Below are positions 37,284-45,976 of a stretch of DNA of 64,000 nt, one piece after another. The DNA is from Yoonia rosea (GTDB lineage Bacteria > Pseudomonadota > Alphaproteobacteria > Rhodobacterales > Rhodobacteraceae). The notes under the pieces were generated by a model, which made no database searches, was not told where the DNA came from, and saw nothing but the letters and a program-made list of their open reading frames with translations. Position numbers and translations under genes: made by a program. The first letter of the stretch is position 1. Each line of letters starts with the position of its first letter. The stretch covers positions 2,194,577 to 2,258,576 of the forward strand of contig NZ_FTPR01000001.1 of the NCBI RefSeq assembly GCF_900156505.1, written 5' to 3'.

Positions 37284-38141
37284 ATGAAATTCATTCGTGA
37301 TCTACTTGGAAAGAAGCGTAGCGAAACAAATCCACGGCGCGCGAGCTCTGTAGAATCGTTGGAACAATCCTATCGCGAAACGATCGGATCGATGGTGGAT
37401 GAGGCCGCGCCTCTGGGTAAACCTCCCCTTGCGACGCCTCCTGCAGCAGAAGCCACACCCGATGCGCGGGTTGTTGCAGCAGCGCAGGCCCCCGCAGCGC
37501 CAGAAGCCCCTGCGGCTGTGAATATCTGGGATCTCGAAGATGACGGAACATCGACCGCCCTTCCGGAACCTTCAACGCCGATAGCACCCGCACGCCCCGT
37601 TGCGGCACCTGTTGCTGACCAAGCGGTTGCTTCTGCAGCGGCAGCACGGTCACCCGCACGGTCGCGCCGGACGAAAACACGTCTGATCGGATTTGAAAAA
37701 TCCGATGGTGACGTTGTTGATCTCTTCAACGATGCCCAAAAAGCTGCGCCAACCAAGAGCGTGCGTTTTCCCGTGGGTTGGATTGTTGTCGCCGAAGGTC
37801 CTGGCCGTGGCGAAAGCTTTTCCCTGATGGCGGGCATGTCACAGATTGGCCGTGGCGAAGATCAGGCGATCCAGCTTGATTTCGGCGATAACTCGATCTC
37901 GCGTTCGAACCACGCCGCGATTGTCTTTGACCCCGACACCAAAGAATTCTTGCTCGGCCATGGCGGCAAATCGAATATTGTGCGCCTGAACGACAAGCCT
38001 TTGATCAGCAACGAGACACTGAAAACCGGTGATGTGATCCGTATCGGTGAAACCATGCTGCGGTTTGTTGCCCTGTGCGACAAATCATTCAACTGGTCCG
38101 ATGGTGCGACCGAGGAGGACGAAGATGTGGCGATCGCCTGA
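37284..38141 (+). CDS. FHA-domain protein
   Basis: 285 residues. GGAGG lies about ten bases before the ATG. The first 180 residues are a basic N-terminus and an Ala/Pro-rich disordered linker. The forkhead-associated domain (about 185-272) has the phosphothreonine-binding set: MSQIGRGEDQ, NSISRSNHAAI and KSNIVRLNDKPL. It should bind proteins phosphorylated on Thr, most simply the kinase or a GTPase of this locus. It lies 58 bases after the kinase gene and overlaps the phosphatase gene by 17 bases. Confidence 0.9.
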   Translation: MKFIRDLLGKKRSETNPRRASSVESLEQSYRETIGSMVDEAAPLGKPPLATPPAAEATPDARVVAAAQAPAAPEAPAAVNIWDLEDDGTSTALPEPSTPIAPARPVAAPVADQAVASAAAARSPARSRRTKTRLIGFEKSDGDVVDLFNDAQKAAPTKSVRFPVGWIVVAEGPGRGESFSLMAGMSQIGRGEDQAIQLDFGDNSISRSNHAAIVFDPDTKEFLLGHGGKSNIVRLNDKPLISNETLKTGDVIRIGETMLRFVALCDKSFNWSDGATEEDEDVAIA

Positions 38142-39180
38142 ACCACGTTTTGACGTCGCATCTGCGATTTGTCAGGGCGGGCGTGACTATCAAGAAGACG
38201 CAATCGTCACTGATTTCCCGTTTGGGGCGGATAGTGGTGTTGTTGTGCTTGCAGACGGCATGGGCGGCCATGCGGCCGGTGATGTTGCCAGCAAGATTGT
38301 CGTCACCGAAGTATTTAGCGAGCTTAAGTTCGAAAGCGCGAATTTCGCCGATTTCGAAGGTGAAATTCCACGTTTCCTGACCGAAGCTGCGACGAACGCA
38401 AACGGCTATATCCGTGAACATGTGCAAGCACATCCCGAGACACGCGGCATGGGGGCAACACTTGTGTCTGTCGTTCTGGTCGAGAACCGCATGTATTGGA
38501 TGTCGATTGGTGACAGCCCCTTGTACCATTATCGCAATGGCACGATGAAGCAGCTGAATGAAGATCATTCGATGGCGCCACAGATCGACTTCATGGTCCA
38601 GCAAGGTTTGCTCGATGAAGAAGCCGGCAAGAACCACCCCGACCGCAATTGCCTGACATCCGTGATCCTCGGTGACCGCGTGACGAAATCGGATTGTCCG
38701 AAAGCGCCGTTCGAATTGCAGGTTGGTGATATCGTCGTCGTTTCAAGTGACGGTCTGCAATATCTGGAAGATGCAAAGATCCAAAAGATACTGCACCGCT
38801 ATCGCCGCAAGAAAGCCGCCGAGATTGCGGGCTATCTGTTAGAGGCAATTGAGGCGCTGGCCGACCCCGATCAGGACAATTGCACGTTCTCGGTGATCAA
38901 GCTGAACCACAACAAGCCGGTGATCCGCGCAATCCGTGCCAAACCGGTTGGTCATGTGGACCATCAGACCTCGACTGTCACACGTGTTGTCGAACTGGAC
39001 GACATTGAGAAGGTTGCGGCCAAGACAAAAAAGCCCAAGGAAGTCGCCGCAAATAGCGCGTCAACTGTGATTAAGGAAGTAAGACCCCTCAAGAAGGTCG
39101 AACTGAATGATGAAACCGATTTGACACAGGAGGTTGATGCGGCTGAGCCGCCGGCTAAGATAGCCGCCGGAGGCAAGTAA
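38125..39180 (+). CDS. PP2C-family Ser/Thr phosphatase
   Basis: 351 residues. PP2C metal-site motifs are in order: RDYQEDA (near 20), LADGMGGHAAGD (42-53), MGATLVSVVL, MSIGDSPLYHYR, VVVSSDGLQYL and DQDNCTF. This gives the Asp residues for two metals. The last 100 residues form a Lys/Glu-rich tail (TKKPKEVA). It would reverse the kinase. GGAGGACG sets ATG 38125 inside the end of the FHA gene. The stop overlaps the next ATG by one base (TAATG). Confidence 0.92.
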   Translation: MWRSPEPRFDVASAICQGGRDYQEDAIVTDFPFGADSGVVVLADGMGGHAAGDVASKIVVTEVFSELKFESANFADFEGEIPRFLTEAATNANGYIREHVQAHPETRGMGATLVSVVLVENRMYWMSIGDSPLYHYRNGTMKQLNEDHSMAPQIDFMVQQGLLDEEAGKNHPDRNCLTSVILGDRVTKSDCPKAPFELQVGDIVVVSSDGLQYLEDAKIQKILHRYRRKKAAEIAGYLLEAIEALADPDQDNCTFSVIKLNHNKPVIRAIRAKPVGHVDHQTSTVTRVVELDDIEKVAAKTKKPKEVAANSASTVIKEVRPLKKVELNDETDLTQEVDAAEPPAKIAAGGK

Positions 39181-40667
39181 TGTCGAATCAATCACTGGGA
39201 AACCGGGTTCAAACAGAATTGAAGCAGGCCGTGCTGAGTGGCCTGCTTCCTGATTCTGACCATGAAAAAGCGGAACTGCTGCTTGAGCGCCTGCAAAAGC
39301 CGGTGCGCTTGGCCATTCTTGGCATGCCTGAATCTGGCAAATCGAGACTGCTGAACTTGCTTGTGGGCGCGGATGTCATCCCACAGGGTGTGCATCTGCC
39401 AACGATGCAACTGGTTTATGGCGAGAATGAAAAATCGCTCTGCACGCTGGCGGATGGGTCCAAAGAAGAATTCAACGCCGTCGATGCCGACATGATCGCG
39501 GGCCTGTCCCCGGTCTTTGTCGAAATGCAGATGCCTCTGCCGGCCCTCAACAAGATTTCGGTTCTCGAAGTCGTCGCCCCCGATGACACGAACGCCGTGC
39601 ACCGTGCATCGCAGTGGGCCTCCAAGCGCACGGACGTCGCACTTTGGTGCACGCGCGGCTTTACCGAGCCCGAACAACGCATTTGGGCCACGATGCCTGA
39701 CCTGATCAAGGATCACGCGTTCTGCATGGTCACGCATGCCGATTTTCTTAAAGCGCAAGGGCTCTATGAGGCCGCAGTTGGTGCAATCTCTGCAGCTGCT
39801 GGGGATGAGTTCAATGCAGTACTTGCAATCGCCACAAACCAGGCACTTTCAGCGCGGCATGCGGATGGCAGTGTCGACAAGGATGTCATGCGCGAAAGCG
39901 GTGGCTCTGCCCTCATATCGGCGGTTCTCAAACAGGTCGAGCGCGGCCGCCAGTCCGCAGTGGATCAGGCTGATGTTCTGCTGCACCAGTATTCCGATCT
40001 GCTGGCCCCCTTAAAAGAAGCCCCTGTTGCGCCAGATGTGAGCACACCACCAAAGCCCACACCAACACCAGAACCGGTGGTCACCAAAGAGCCTGCCGCG
40101 CCGGTTGCTGCGCCCGAAAAGGCACAAGCAGACGCACCGAAACCGACAGCAGGCCCTTCTGAATCAAAGCCTGCGACACGCGACGCGATTTCACGCCTGC
40201 GCGAGATTGCTGCACGCAAGAACGTATCCCGCGACCTCGCATTTGAAGAAGCCGCAAAACCTGCGGAAACGCCTGCCGCAGAGCCAGAAACAAAACCTGA
40301 GGTAGAAGCACCTGCCGATGTTGTTGCAGAACCCTTGCACCCTGCCACGCGCGACGCCTACGAACATGTCATCGCTTACCTTGAGGCACGCGGTGCAGAA
40401 CTTGCATCAGTACTGGAAGAACAAGGTGAAGATGGACCTGTCGCAGTCATGACAATGGCTGTAGACCATGTACAGTGGCTGTGTGATTATCTGAACGAAA
40501 ATGGCGATGCTGCAGACGTGTCATTGCAACGCACGCGCGACACTGCCTTTGACGCTGCAGACATGGTACAATTGATGCAGATGGAAAAACAAGGCAACGC
40601 AGCACTTGAAGCGATAAGCCTGATGCTACAGATTAAGCGGGAACTACAGGCTGATCTGGCTGCGTAA
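39180..40667 (+). CDS. Degenerate P-loop GTPase-like protein with disordered linker
   Basis: 495 residues. The N-terminal P-loop domain has Walker A GMPESGKS (48-55) but the switch II DxPG is replaced by EVVAPDD, and the specificity motif reads THAD. The segment WCTRGFTEPEQRIWATMP matches WCTHATQAWRQSESAVWEDM in the Era-like GTPase downstream, so the two are paralogues. Residues about 285-400 are Pro/Ala/Glu-rich; the C-terminus (about 400-495) is helical. It probably binds nucleotide weakly and acts as a regulatory partner. It starts one base before the phosphatase stop ends. Confidence 0.78.
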   Translation: MSNQSLGNRVQTELKQAVLSGLLPDSDHEKAELLLERLQKPVRLAILGMPESGKSRLLNLLVGADVIPQGVHLPTMQLVYGENEKSLCTLADGSKEEFNAVDADMIAGLSPVFVEMQMPLPALNKISVLEVVAPDDTNAVHRASQWASKRTDVALWCTRGFTEPEQRIWATMPDLIKDHAFCMVTHADFLKAQGLYEAAVGAISAAAGDEFNAVLAIATNQALSARHADGSVDKDVMRESGGSALISAVLKQVERGRQSAVDQADVLLHQYSDLLAPLKEAPVAPDVSTPPKPTPTPEPVVTKEPAAPVAAPEKAQADAPKPTAGPSESKPATRDAISRLREIAARKNVSRDLAFEEAAKPAETPAAEPETKPEVEAPADVVAEPLHPATRDAYEHVIAYLEARGAELASVLEEQGEDGPVAVMTMAVDHVQWLCDYLNENGDAADVSLQRTRDTAFDAADMVQLMQMEKQGNAALEAISLMLQIKRELQADLAA

Positions 40668-40827
40668 TCTGCGTTGTCGCTTGGGAATTTTTTAAGCAAG
40701 ACGCCATACTTTTGCCGTGCGGATCTGTTTCCGTTATGGCAATAAAGACGGTGTTTTTCTTGCTATTTAGCGACGCACGAGACCACAGCATGCCGTGGTG
40801 ATATGAATTTGTTAAGGACGGACAAGA

Positions 40828-42915
40828 ATGAAGATGGAAGAGGTCGCAAATGGGGATGGTCTTGCAATCCCGCCGGAGCAACTCCCCTTCATGCGCCTTG
40901 GGCTGGAGAAGCTGGACCGTTTCCACGATGAAGTCGTTGATCTGGAGGCGACCCTTGCGGACGTTGTAAAGCTTGGCGGCCAGGATGCAGAAAAGAAAGC
41001 ATCTAAACTTATCAAGCAGTTACACGCTTTCGAACCAAGCATCACGATGATTGGCCAAATCAAGTCGGGCAAGACGTCTTTGGTGAATGCCATGGTCGGC
41101 CGACCTGATCTTTTGCCTGCAGATGTGAACCCATGGACATCTGTTGTCACCTCGCTTCACCTCAACGCGCCTTTGCCTGATGATGCACCAACGGCGACCT
41201 TTCAGTTTTTTAGCCAAGGCGAATGGGACCACCTTGTCGAAAACGGCGGGCGAATCGGCGAATTGTCGGAACGCGCCGGTGCGAATGACGAGCTTGAGAA
41301 AGTACGTCAACAAATTGCCGAAATGCGTGAAAAGACAAGGCAACGTTTGGGTCGCAAGTTCGAACTGTTGTTGGGACAAAAACACAGTTACGCCGAGTTG
41401 AGCGACGAATTGGTGCAGCGCTATGTCTGTATGGGCGACGACTTCGAAGATCTCGAAGAAGAAGACCAGCAGGGCCGCTTTGCCGATATCACAAAGTCCG
41501 CTGACTTGTATCTGAGCGCGGATTCGATCCCGATGTCGATCTGTCTGCGTGATACGCCCGGCGTGAACGATACATTCATGATGCGCGAACAGATCACCAT
41601 CAACGCCCTGCGCGATAGCCGCATCTGCGTTGTCGTCCTGTCCGCCCATCAGGCGCTCAGTTCGATGGATATGGGCCTGATCCGCCTGATTTCGAACGTC
41701 AAAGCCCGCGAGGTCGTGATCTTTGTAAACCGGATCGACGAATTGTCAGACCCGGGCGCACAAGTGCCCGAAATCCGTGAAAGCATTTTGCAAACGCTGG
41801 CCGATAACAACGGACCAGAGAACCCCGAGGTTATTTTCGGCAGCGCCTATTGGGCGAATATGGCCCTGTCAGAAGACCTTGACGACATTGTTGCCGATAG
41901 CGCCGAGGCCATGTTCAACTGGGCCGAGGCCGCGCTGAGTGCGGAAACCGCCAGCATGGAAACCAAAGAGCTTGTCTGGCATCTTTCCGGTATTCCCGAG
42001 CTGTATCGCGCCCTGTCCGAACGTATTTCGGAAGGCCCCGGCGCTGAAGTCCTGTCCGCATCTCGCAAGCGCGCGCTAAACCTTGTTGGCGGTGTGCGCG
42101 CGTCCAACGCTGTCGTGTCGATGCGTTTGGACGGGGACACAGTCGAAGTGATGTCGAGCGAAAAGCTTTCGGCCCACCTTGATCAATTGGAAGCCGCAAG
42201 CATGAAGGCCCTCGATGAGCGGCTGGATATCGCCTTTTCGCAATTCGGGTCACGCGTTGACCAGTCGCACAAACGCTTTCTGGATCGCGCGCTGGAATCG
42301 CTCCTGCGACATCTGGAAACCAATGGCGAAGAAGAGATCTGGCAGTATAGCCCGGATGGTCTGCGTATGTTGCTACGTACCAGCTATCAGGTGATGCGGC
42401 GCAATGTGACGGCGAGTTGCCAAGACGTCTATGCAGCGGTTGCCGATGATCTTGCCGAAACTTATCGTTCTGCCTTCGGCGTCGATGTTGAAAACTTCAC
42501 AATTACGCCGCCTGCCCCGCCAGAAATTCCGGCACCTGTGTCGCTTGGCCAAACCATTGCTTTGGACTTGCAAACATCATGGTGGAAGGGGTGGTGGAAA
42601 CGCCGCAAGGGTTACCGCGCTTTTGCAAGCGGGTTTTACGACCTGATCGAAGCAGAAACAGCCCCGATCGTTGACGAACTTAAGTTACGGCAAGCGGATG
42701 ACATCCGCGCCCGTGCGCAGGCAGAATTGCGTGAGTTCCACGCCGAACAACGCGCAATACTTGAGGACATCAGCAGCAAATCAGAGATCGCCGTTGACGA
42801 TTTGGAAGACATTTTTGGTATTACTGCTCAGCAGGAACGTGATGAGCTCTTCGACTATATTTTCGAAGAGCTGAGTGAAACGAAACCTCTGCTGGCAGTG
42901 GGAGTTGATAAATGA
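40828..42915 (+). CDS. Dynamin-like GTPase
   Basis: 695 residues. G1 is GQIKSGKT (76-83), G3 is DTPG (242-245) and G4 is NRID (301-304). A long helical region follows as in bacterial dynamin-like proteins. Near residue 586-600 lies WWKGWWKRRKGYRAF, an aromatic and basic patch with no true transmembrane span; it resembles a membrane-binding paddle. An insertion between G1 and G3 (about 130-240) is helical and acidic. AAGGA precedes the ATG. It overlaps the next GTPase by four bases. Expected role: GTP-driven membrane remodelling or tethering under control of the kinase/phosphatase. Confidence 0.85.
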   Translation: MKMEEVANGDGLAIPPEQLPFMRLGLEKLDRFHDEVVDLEATLADVVKLGGQDAEKKASKLIKQLHAFEPSITMIGQIKSGKTSLVNAMVGRPDLLPADVNPWTSVVTSLHLNAPLPDDAPTATFQFFSQGEWDHLVENGGRIGELSERAGANDELEKVRQQIAEMREKTRQRLGRKFELLLGQKHSYAELSDELVQRYVCMGDDFEDLEEEDQQGRFADITKSADLYLSADSIPMSICLRDTPGVNDTFMMREQITINALRDSRICVVVLSAHQALSSMDMGLIRLISNVKAREVVIFVNRIDELSDPGAQVPEIRESILQTLADNNGPENPEVIFGSAYWANMALSEDLDDIVADSAEAMFNWAEAALSAETASMETKELVWHLSGIPELYRALSERISEGPGAEVLSASRKRALNLVGGVRASNAVVSMRLDGDTVEVMSSEKLSAHLDQLEAASMKALDERLDIAFSQFGSRVDQSHKRFLDRALESLLRHLETNGEEEIWQYSPDGLRMLLRTSYQVMRRNVTASCQDVYAAVADDLAETYRSAFGVDVENFTITPPAPPEIPAPVSLGQTIALDLQTSWWKGWWKRRKGYRAFASGFYDLIEAETAPIVDELKLRQADDIRARAQAELREFHAEQRAILEDISSKSEIAVDDLEDIFGITAQQERDELFDYIFEELSETKPLLAVGVDK

Positions 42916-43799
42916 GTGTTGGTGAAACAGCTTCAGGCGGACGCCGCAAACCGCGTATCGCGCTGATGGGTGAATTCAGTGCGGGAAAAAGCACACTCTC
43001 TAACCTGCTGATGGGTCAGCGTCCGCTGCCTGAAAAAGTGACCGCGACGCGTTTGTCACCTGTCTGGATTTCGCACGGGACCCGCGCGCCCTACCGCGTT
43101 GACGTCGATGGATCAAAGGAACCTGTCACGCTCGCTGATTTGGAAAACATCCCTGTTGAGCAAACCCGCAACATCCGCCTTTTTCTGGAAGCCGACATTC
43201 TGGAAGTCTGTGATCTGATCGACTTTCCAGGCATTTCGGACCCCAACATGTCATCCTCTGTCTGGGAACGGATGCTGCCCGAAGTGGACGCGGTGATCTG
43301 GTGCACCCATGCGACTCAGGCTTGGCGCCAGTCTGAATCGGCTGTTTGGGAAGATATGCCGCAAGCCGTTCGCGAAAACTCCATCCTGCTGATCACACGG
43401 TTTGACAAGCTGAACACCGAAAAAGACCGAAGCCGCGTGGTCAAACGCGTGACACGCGAAACCCAAGGACAGTTTGGTGCGATTTTCCCTGTCTCGCTCT
43501 TGCAGGCCATTCAAGCGGGCGAAGATTATGACCTGTGGGATGCCAGTGGCGCAGGACCTTTCACAGCCCATTTGATTGACGTGATCGAGCGGCTGACAGC
43601 GCTCACCGCCCGCACCGAACTGCCCCTGTATAACATGGCTAACCTCAGCGACATTCCCGCGCCCGTGGCTGCGCCGGTGCTGCCACGCCGTGTCCAGCGT
43701 GCATCTGATAGTGGCCGTTCAGCGCGGGACCGCGCGCCTTCCGACCCTACAACGGACGACCCTATGTCTTCTGTCGACCGGGTCTTGCGCTCATCGTAA
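42912..43799 (+). CDS. Era/dynamin-type small GTPase
   Basis: 295 residues. All G motifs are present: GEFSAGKST (20-28), DFPGIS (104-109) and TRFDK (162-166, in the place of NKxD). The last 60 residues are a basic, Pro/Ser-rich disordered tail with several Ser/Thr near Arg (SDSGRSARDRAPSD) that would suit a kinase. It overlaps the dynamin-like gene by four bases, so the two are made together, and it is the intact paralogue of the degenerate GTPase two genes upstream. Confidence 0.88.
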   Translation: MSVGETASGGRRKPRIALMGEFSAGKSTLSNLLMGQRPLPEKVTATRLSPVWISHGTRAPYRVDVDGSKEPVTLADLENIPVEQTRNIRLFLEADILEVCDLIDFPGISDPNMSSSVWERMLPEVDAVIWCTHATQAWRQSESAVWEDMPQAVRENSILLITRFDKLNTEKDRSRVVKRVTRETQGQFGAIFPVSLLQAIQAGEDYDLWDASGAGPFTAHLIDVIERLTALTARTELPLYNMANLSDIPAPVAAPVLPRRVQRASDSGRSARDRAPSDPTTDDPMSSVDRVLRSS

Positions 43800-43882
43800 T
43801 GCCGCGCAATTATTTGCAGCCCTTCCACAATCCTTACATTTGCCGTACTCATGGCAAAGTATAGTCAGGAAACGAGCTGTAG

Positions 43883-44245
43883 ATGGTTGTTCATGAGTTA
43901 GATGCTTTGCGTGAAAGATTTGAAGGCTGCACTGCGCTTGCCTTTGCTGATCTCTCGACGAAAATGATCCTCGTGACAGACTCACATTCAAATTTGCGCC
44001 GTGAGGCGCTGGATGCCCTGTGCGAAGAGGCCGCATTATTGCTGGGCGCGAATGGCAAGCCGGCATTGGCGGACAAACCAAGCGGGATGGCGTCTGTTGC
44101 GAGTACGTCGCAGTTGCGCGTCTTTTTGCGCGCGGAACATGAGCCAAATGATGTTCTTTGTTGTATCTGCGGCCCAAAGATGGATGCAGATAAGTTTGTT
44201 GCTGACGCTTGCGCATGCCTTGACCGCATCAGTAGCGGTGAATGA
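43883..44245 (+). CDS. Small protein, roadblock/LC7-like fold suspected
   Basis: 120 residues, no signal peptide. The pattern ALAFADLSTKMILVTDSHSN followed by a long helix (RREALDALCEEAALLL) and later strands (LRVFLRAEHEPNDVLCCICG) resembles roadblock/longin domains, which bind and regulate small GTPases (as MglB does with MglA). This is a fold guess from pattern only. It lies 83 bases after the Era-like GTPase in the same direction. Confidence 0.6.
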   Translation: MVVHELDALRERFEGCTALAFADLSTKMILVTDSHSNLRREALDALCEEAALLLGANGKPALADKPSGMASVASTSQLRVFLRAEHEPNDVLCCICGPKMDADKFVADACACLDRISSGE

Positions 44246-44276
44246 AACTACGTAACAAAGAGCTGGAAACAGGCTT

Positions 44277-45059
44277 ATGAGCGAATTGAACGCTTTGGCA
44301 CAAAAACTTGCTGTTTTGTCTGCGCGGGACGTCGTGGATCAAACCGGCGCACGCATGATTTCGGAGGGTGGATTGCCATCGCCTCTGGCCGCGATCCTGC
44401 GCGAGGTTGATGATACCGTACTTGAGCGCTGTCTGACTTTTCGCTGTGGCGACACAACCATCCGGATCATCGCGGCAGGACGCCGTATGCGCGGGATCCT
44501 GAGCGTTTCGCCCAAGTCCAGTGCAGATGTCATCGGTCAGGTTTTGTCGCGTGAAGATCCCGCTGTTGTGCAGGCCGCGCATGACCTTTTGCGCGATCTC
44601 TGCGACAACGTCGAAAACATGACAGTCCGCAGCCTGCCTTCCGAACCCTTTGGAAACAGCGGCGAACGCGGCATTTCCGCCCTTGGTCTGGCCGAACTTT
44701 GGGGCGTCGCACTTGCCGAAATGGACACCACCCCCAAGCCTCCCATGGAGCAGTTCCTGACGGTGAATGCCCCGGCGTTTTCATCACTGCTGCATGTTTG
44801 CGATGGCGAGATCGTTGCAAAAGAGGGGGATTTCGCAGCATTGCAATCCATCTGGAACACGCAGGTCGAAGCATTCCGCGAAGCACACAAAAAGACGTTG
44901 CGTGGCGAGGAAGCGGCGCAGTTAATCTGTCTGGATGGTGCCTTTGATAACGGTAATTCCGCTGCACTCGCACTCTACGAAAGCCACGTCGCATTGATTG
45001 CATATGAAGCAGAGCGCTTTGGGGCGATGCAGGCGTCCTGGCAACGGATATTCGCGTAA
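44277..45059 (+). CDS. Protein of unknown family closing the kinase/GTPase locus
   Basis: 260 residues, soluble, no signal or membrane segment, alpha/beta mix. I do not recognise it. A central helical stretch (DVIGQVLSREDPAVVQAAHD) and several long helices near the C-terminus can be seen. It starts 31 bases after the small roadblock-like gene and its stop shares one base with the following hydrolase start (TAATG), so it sits in the operon. It may be a scaffold or adaptor for the GTPases. Confidence 0.65.
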   Translation: MSELNALAQKLAVLSARDVVDQTGARMISEGGLPSPLAAILREVDDTVLERCLTFRCGDTTIRIIAAGRRMRGILSVSPKSSADVIGQVLSREDPAVVQAAHDLLRDLCDNVENMTVRSLPSEPFGNSGERGISALGLAELWGVALAEMDTTPKPPMEQFLTVNAPAFSSLLHVCDGEIVAKEGDFAALQSIWNTQVEAFREAHKKTLRGEEAAQLICLDGAFDNGNSAALALYESHVALIAYEAERFGAMQASWQRIFA

Positions 45060-45976
45060 TGCATCCCGCAGCCGCAGCAGCCCCCGCCGCGCCGCATTTC
45101 TTCGACGGCTTTGAAGAGCGTACTCTGGCCACGCCCGAGGGCGATGTCTTTTACCGCATCGCTGGCAACGGGCCGCCGCTGCTGCTGCTACATGGCTATC
45201 CCCAGACCTCTGCGATGTGGCACGCGATAGCACCTGTTCTGGCAGAGACCTATCAAGTCATATGCCCTGACTTGCGGGGCTATGGCCGGTCGTTAAAACC
45301 GACAACAGACGCGACGCACAGCCCTTACGCCAAACGCGCAATGGGGGGCGATGTCATGGCGCTGATGGACCATTTGGGTCATGATCGCTTTCTGATCGGC
45401 GCGCATGATCGCGGAGGCCGTGTGGCCCATCGTTTGGCGGCAGACCATCCCGAACGGGTAATCGCGCTCTCAGTGCTGGACATCGCACCCACGCGCGAGA
45501 TGTACCGCGACGCAGGCAGCGCCTTTGCGCATACCTATTGGCATTGGTACTGGCTGACCCTGCCACATCCGTTTCCGGAAAATCTGATCGGTGCTGACCC
45601 TGCCTTTTTCTGGCTCAAGAAATGCGGTGCGGGTTCTGCGGGACTGTCGCCTTTCGTACAGCAGGCGCTGGATGAATACCTGACCTGTTTCTCCAAACCC
45701 GAGGCGATCCAAGGGGCCTGCGAGGATTACCGTGCCGCGGCAACCATCGACATCGCGCATGATGATGCCGACCCGACAAAGCTGCAAATGCCGCTGTTGG
45801 CGCTATGGGGTAAGGACGGCGCAATCGAGGCACATTTTGACTGTCTCGCCCTTTGGCAAGAGCGGGCCGCCAAAGTGCGTGGCTGGGCCCTGCCCGGCGG
45901 TCACTATTTGGCCGAGCAACACCCCGACAAGGTGCTTGAGGCCTGGATACCGTTCTTTGCCGAGGCGCTGATCTAG
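45059..45976 (+). CDS. Alpha/beta hydrolase, haloacetate (fluoroacetate) dehalogenase-like
   Basis: 305 residues. The nucleophile motif is GAHDRGGRVAHRL, giving Asp117 with Arg118 and Arg121, the carboxylate clamp of fluoroacetate dehalogenase; Asp141 (VLDIAP) and His282 (GGHYLAE) complete the triad. The halide pocket residues His162-Trp163 (YWHW) and Tyr224 (CEDYR) are present; the Trp corresponding to Trp185 of the Rhodopseudomonas enzyme seems absent. EC 3.8.1.3 activity is plausible but not shown. Its start overlaps the previous stop by one base; whether it belongs functionally to the GTPase locus is unclear. It converges with a dehydrogenase gene, overlapping four bases. Confidence 0.88.
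   Translation: MHPAAAAAPAAPHFFDGFEERTLATPEGDVFYRIAGNGPPLLLLHGYPQTSAMWHAIAPVLAETYQVICPDLRGYGRSLKPTTDATHSPYAKRAMGGDVMALMDHLGHDRFLIGAHDRGGRVAHRLAADHPERVIALSVLDIAPTREMYRDAGSAFAHTYWHWYWLTLPHPFPENLIGADPAFFWLKKCGAGSAGLSPFVQQALDEYLTCFSKPEAIQGACEDYRAAATIDIAHDDADPTKLQMPLLALWGKDGAIEAHFDCLALWQERAAKVRGWALPGGHYLAEQHPDKVLEAWIPFFAEALI

Noticed and set aside
34970..45059. Type VI secretion regulatory cluster
   Set aside because: The kinase, FHA and PP2C fit, but no Tss structural gene (VipA/B, Hcp, VgrG, TssJ-M, ClpV) is in the window and the GTPases are not part of such clusters.
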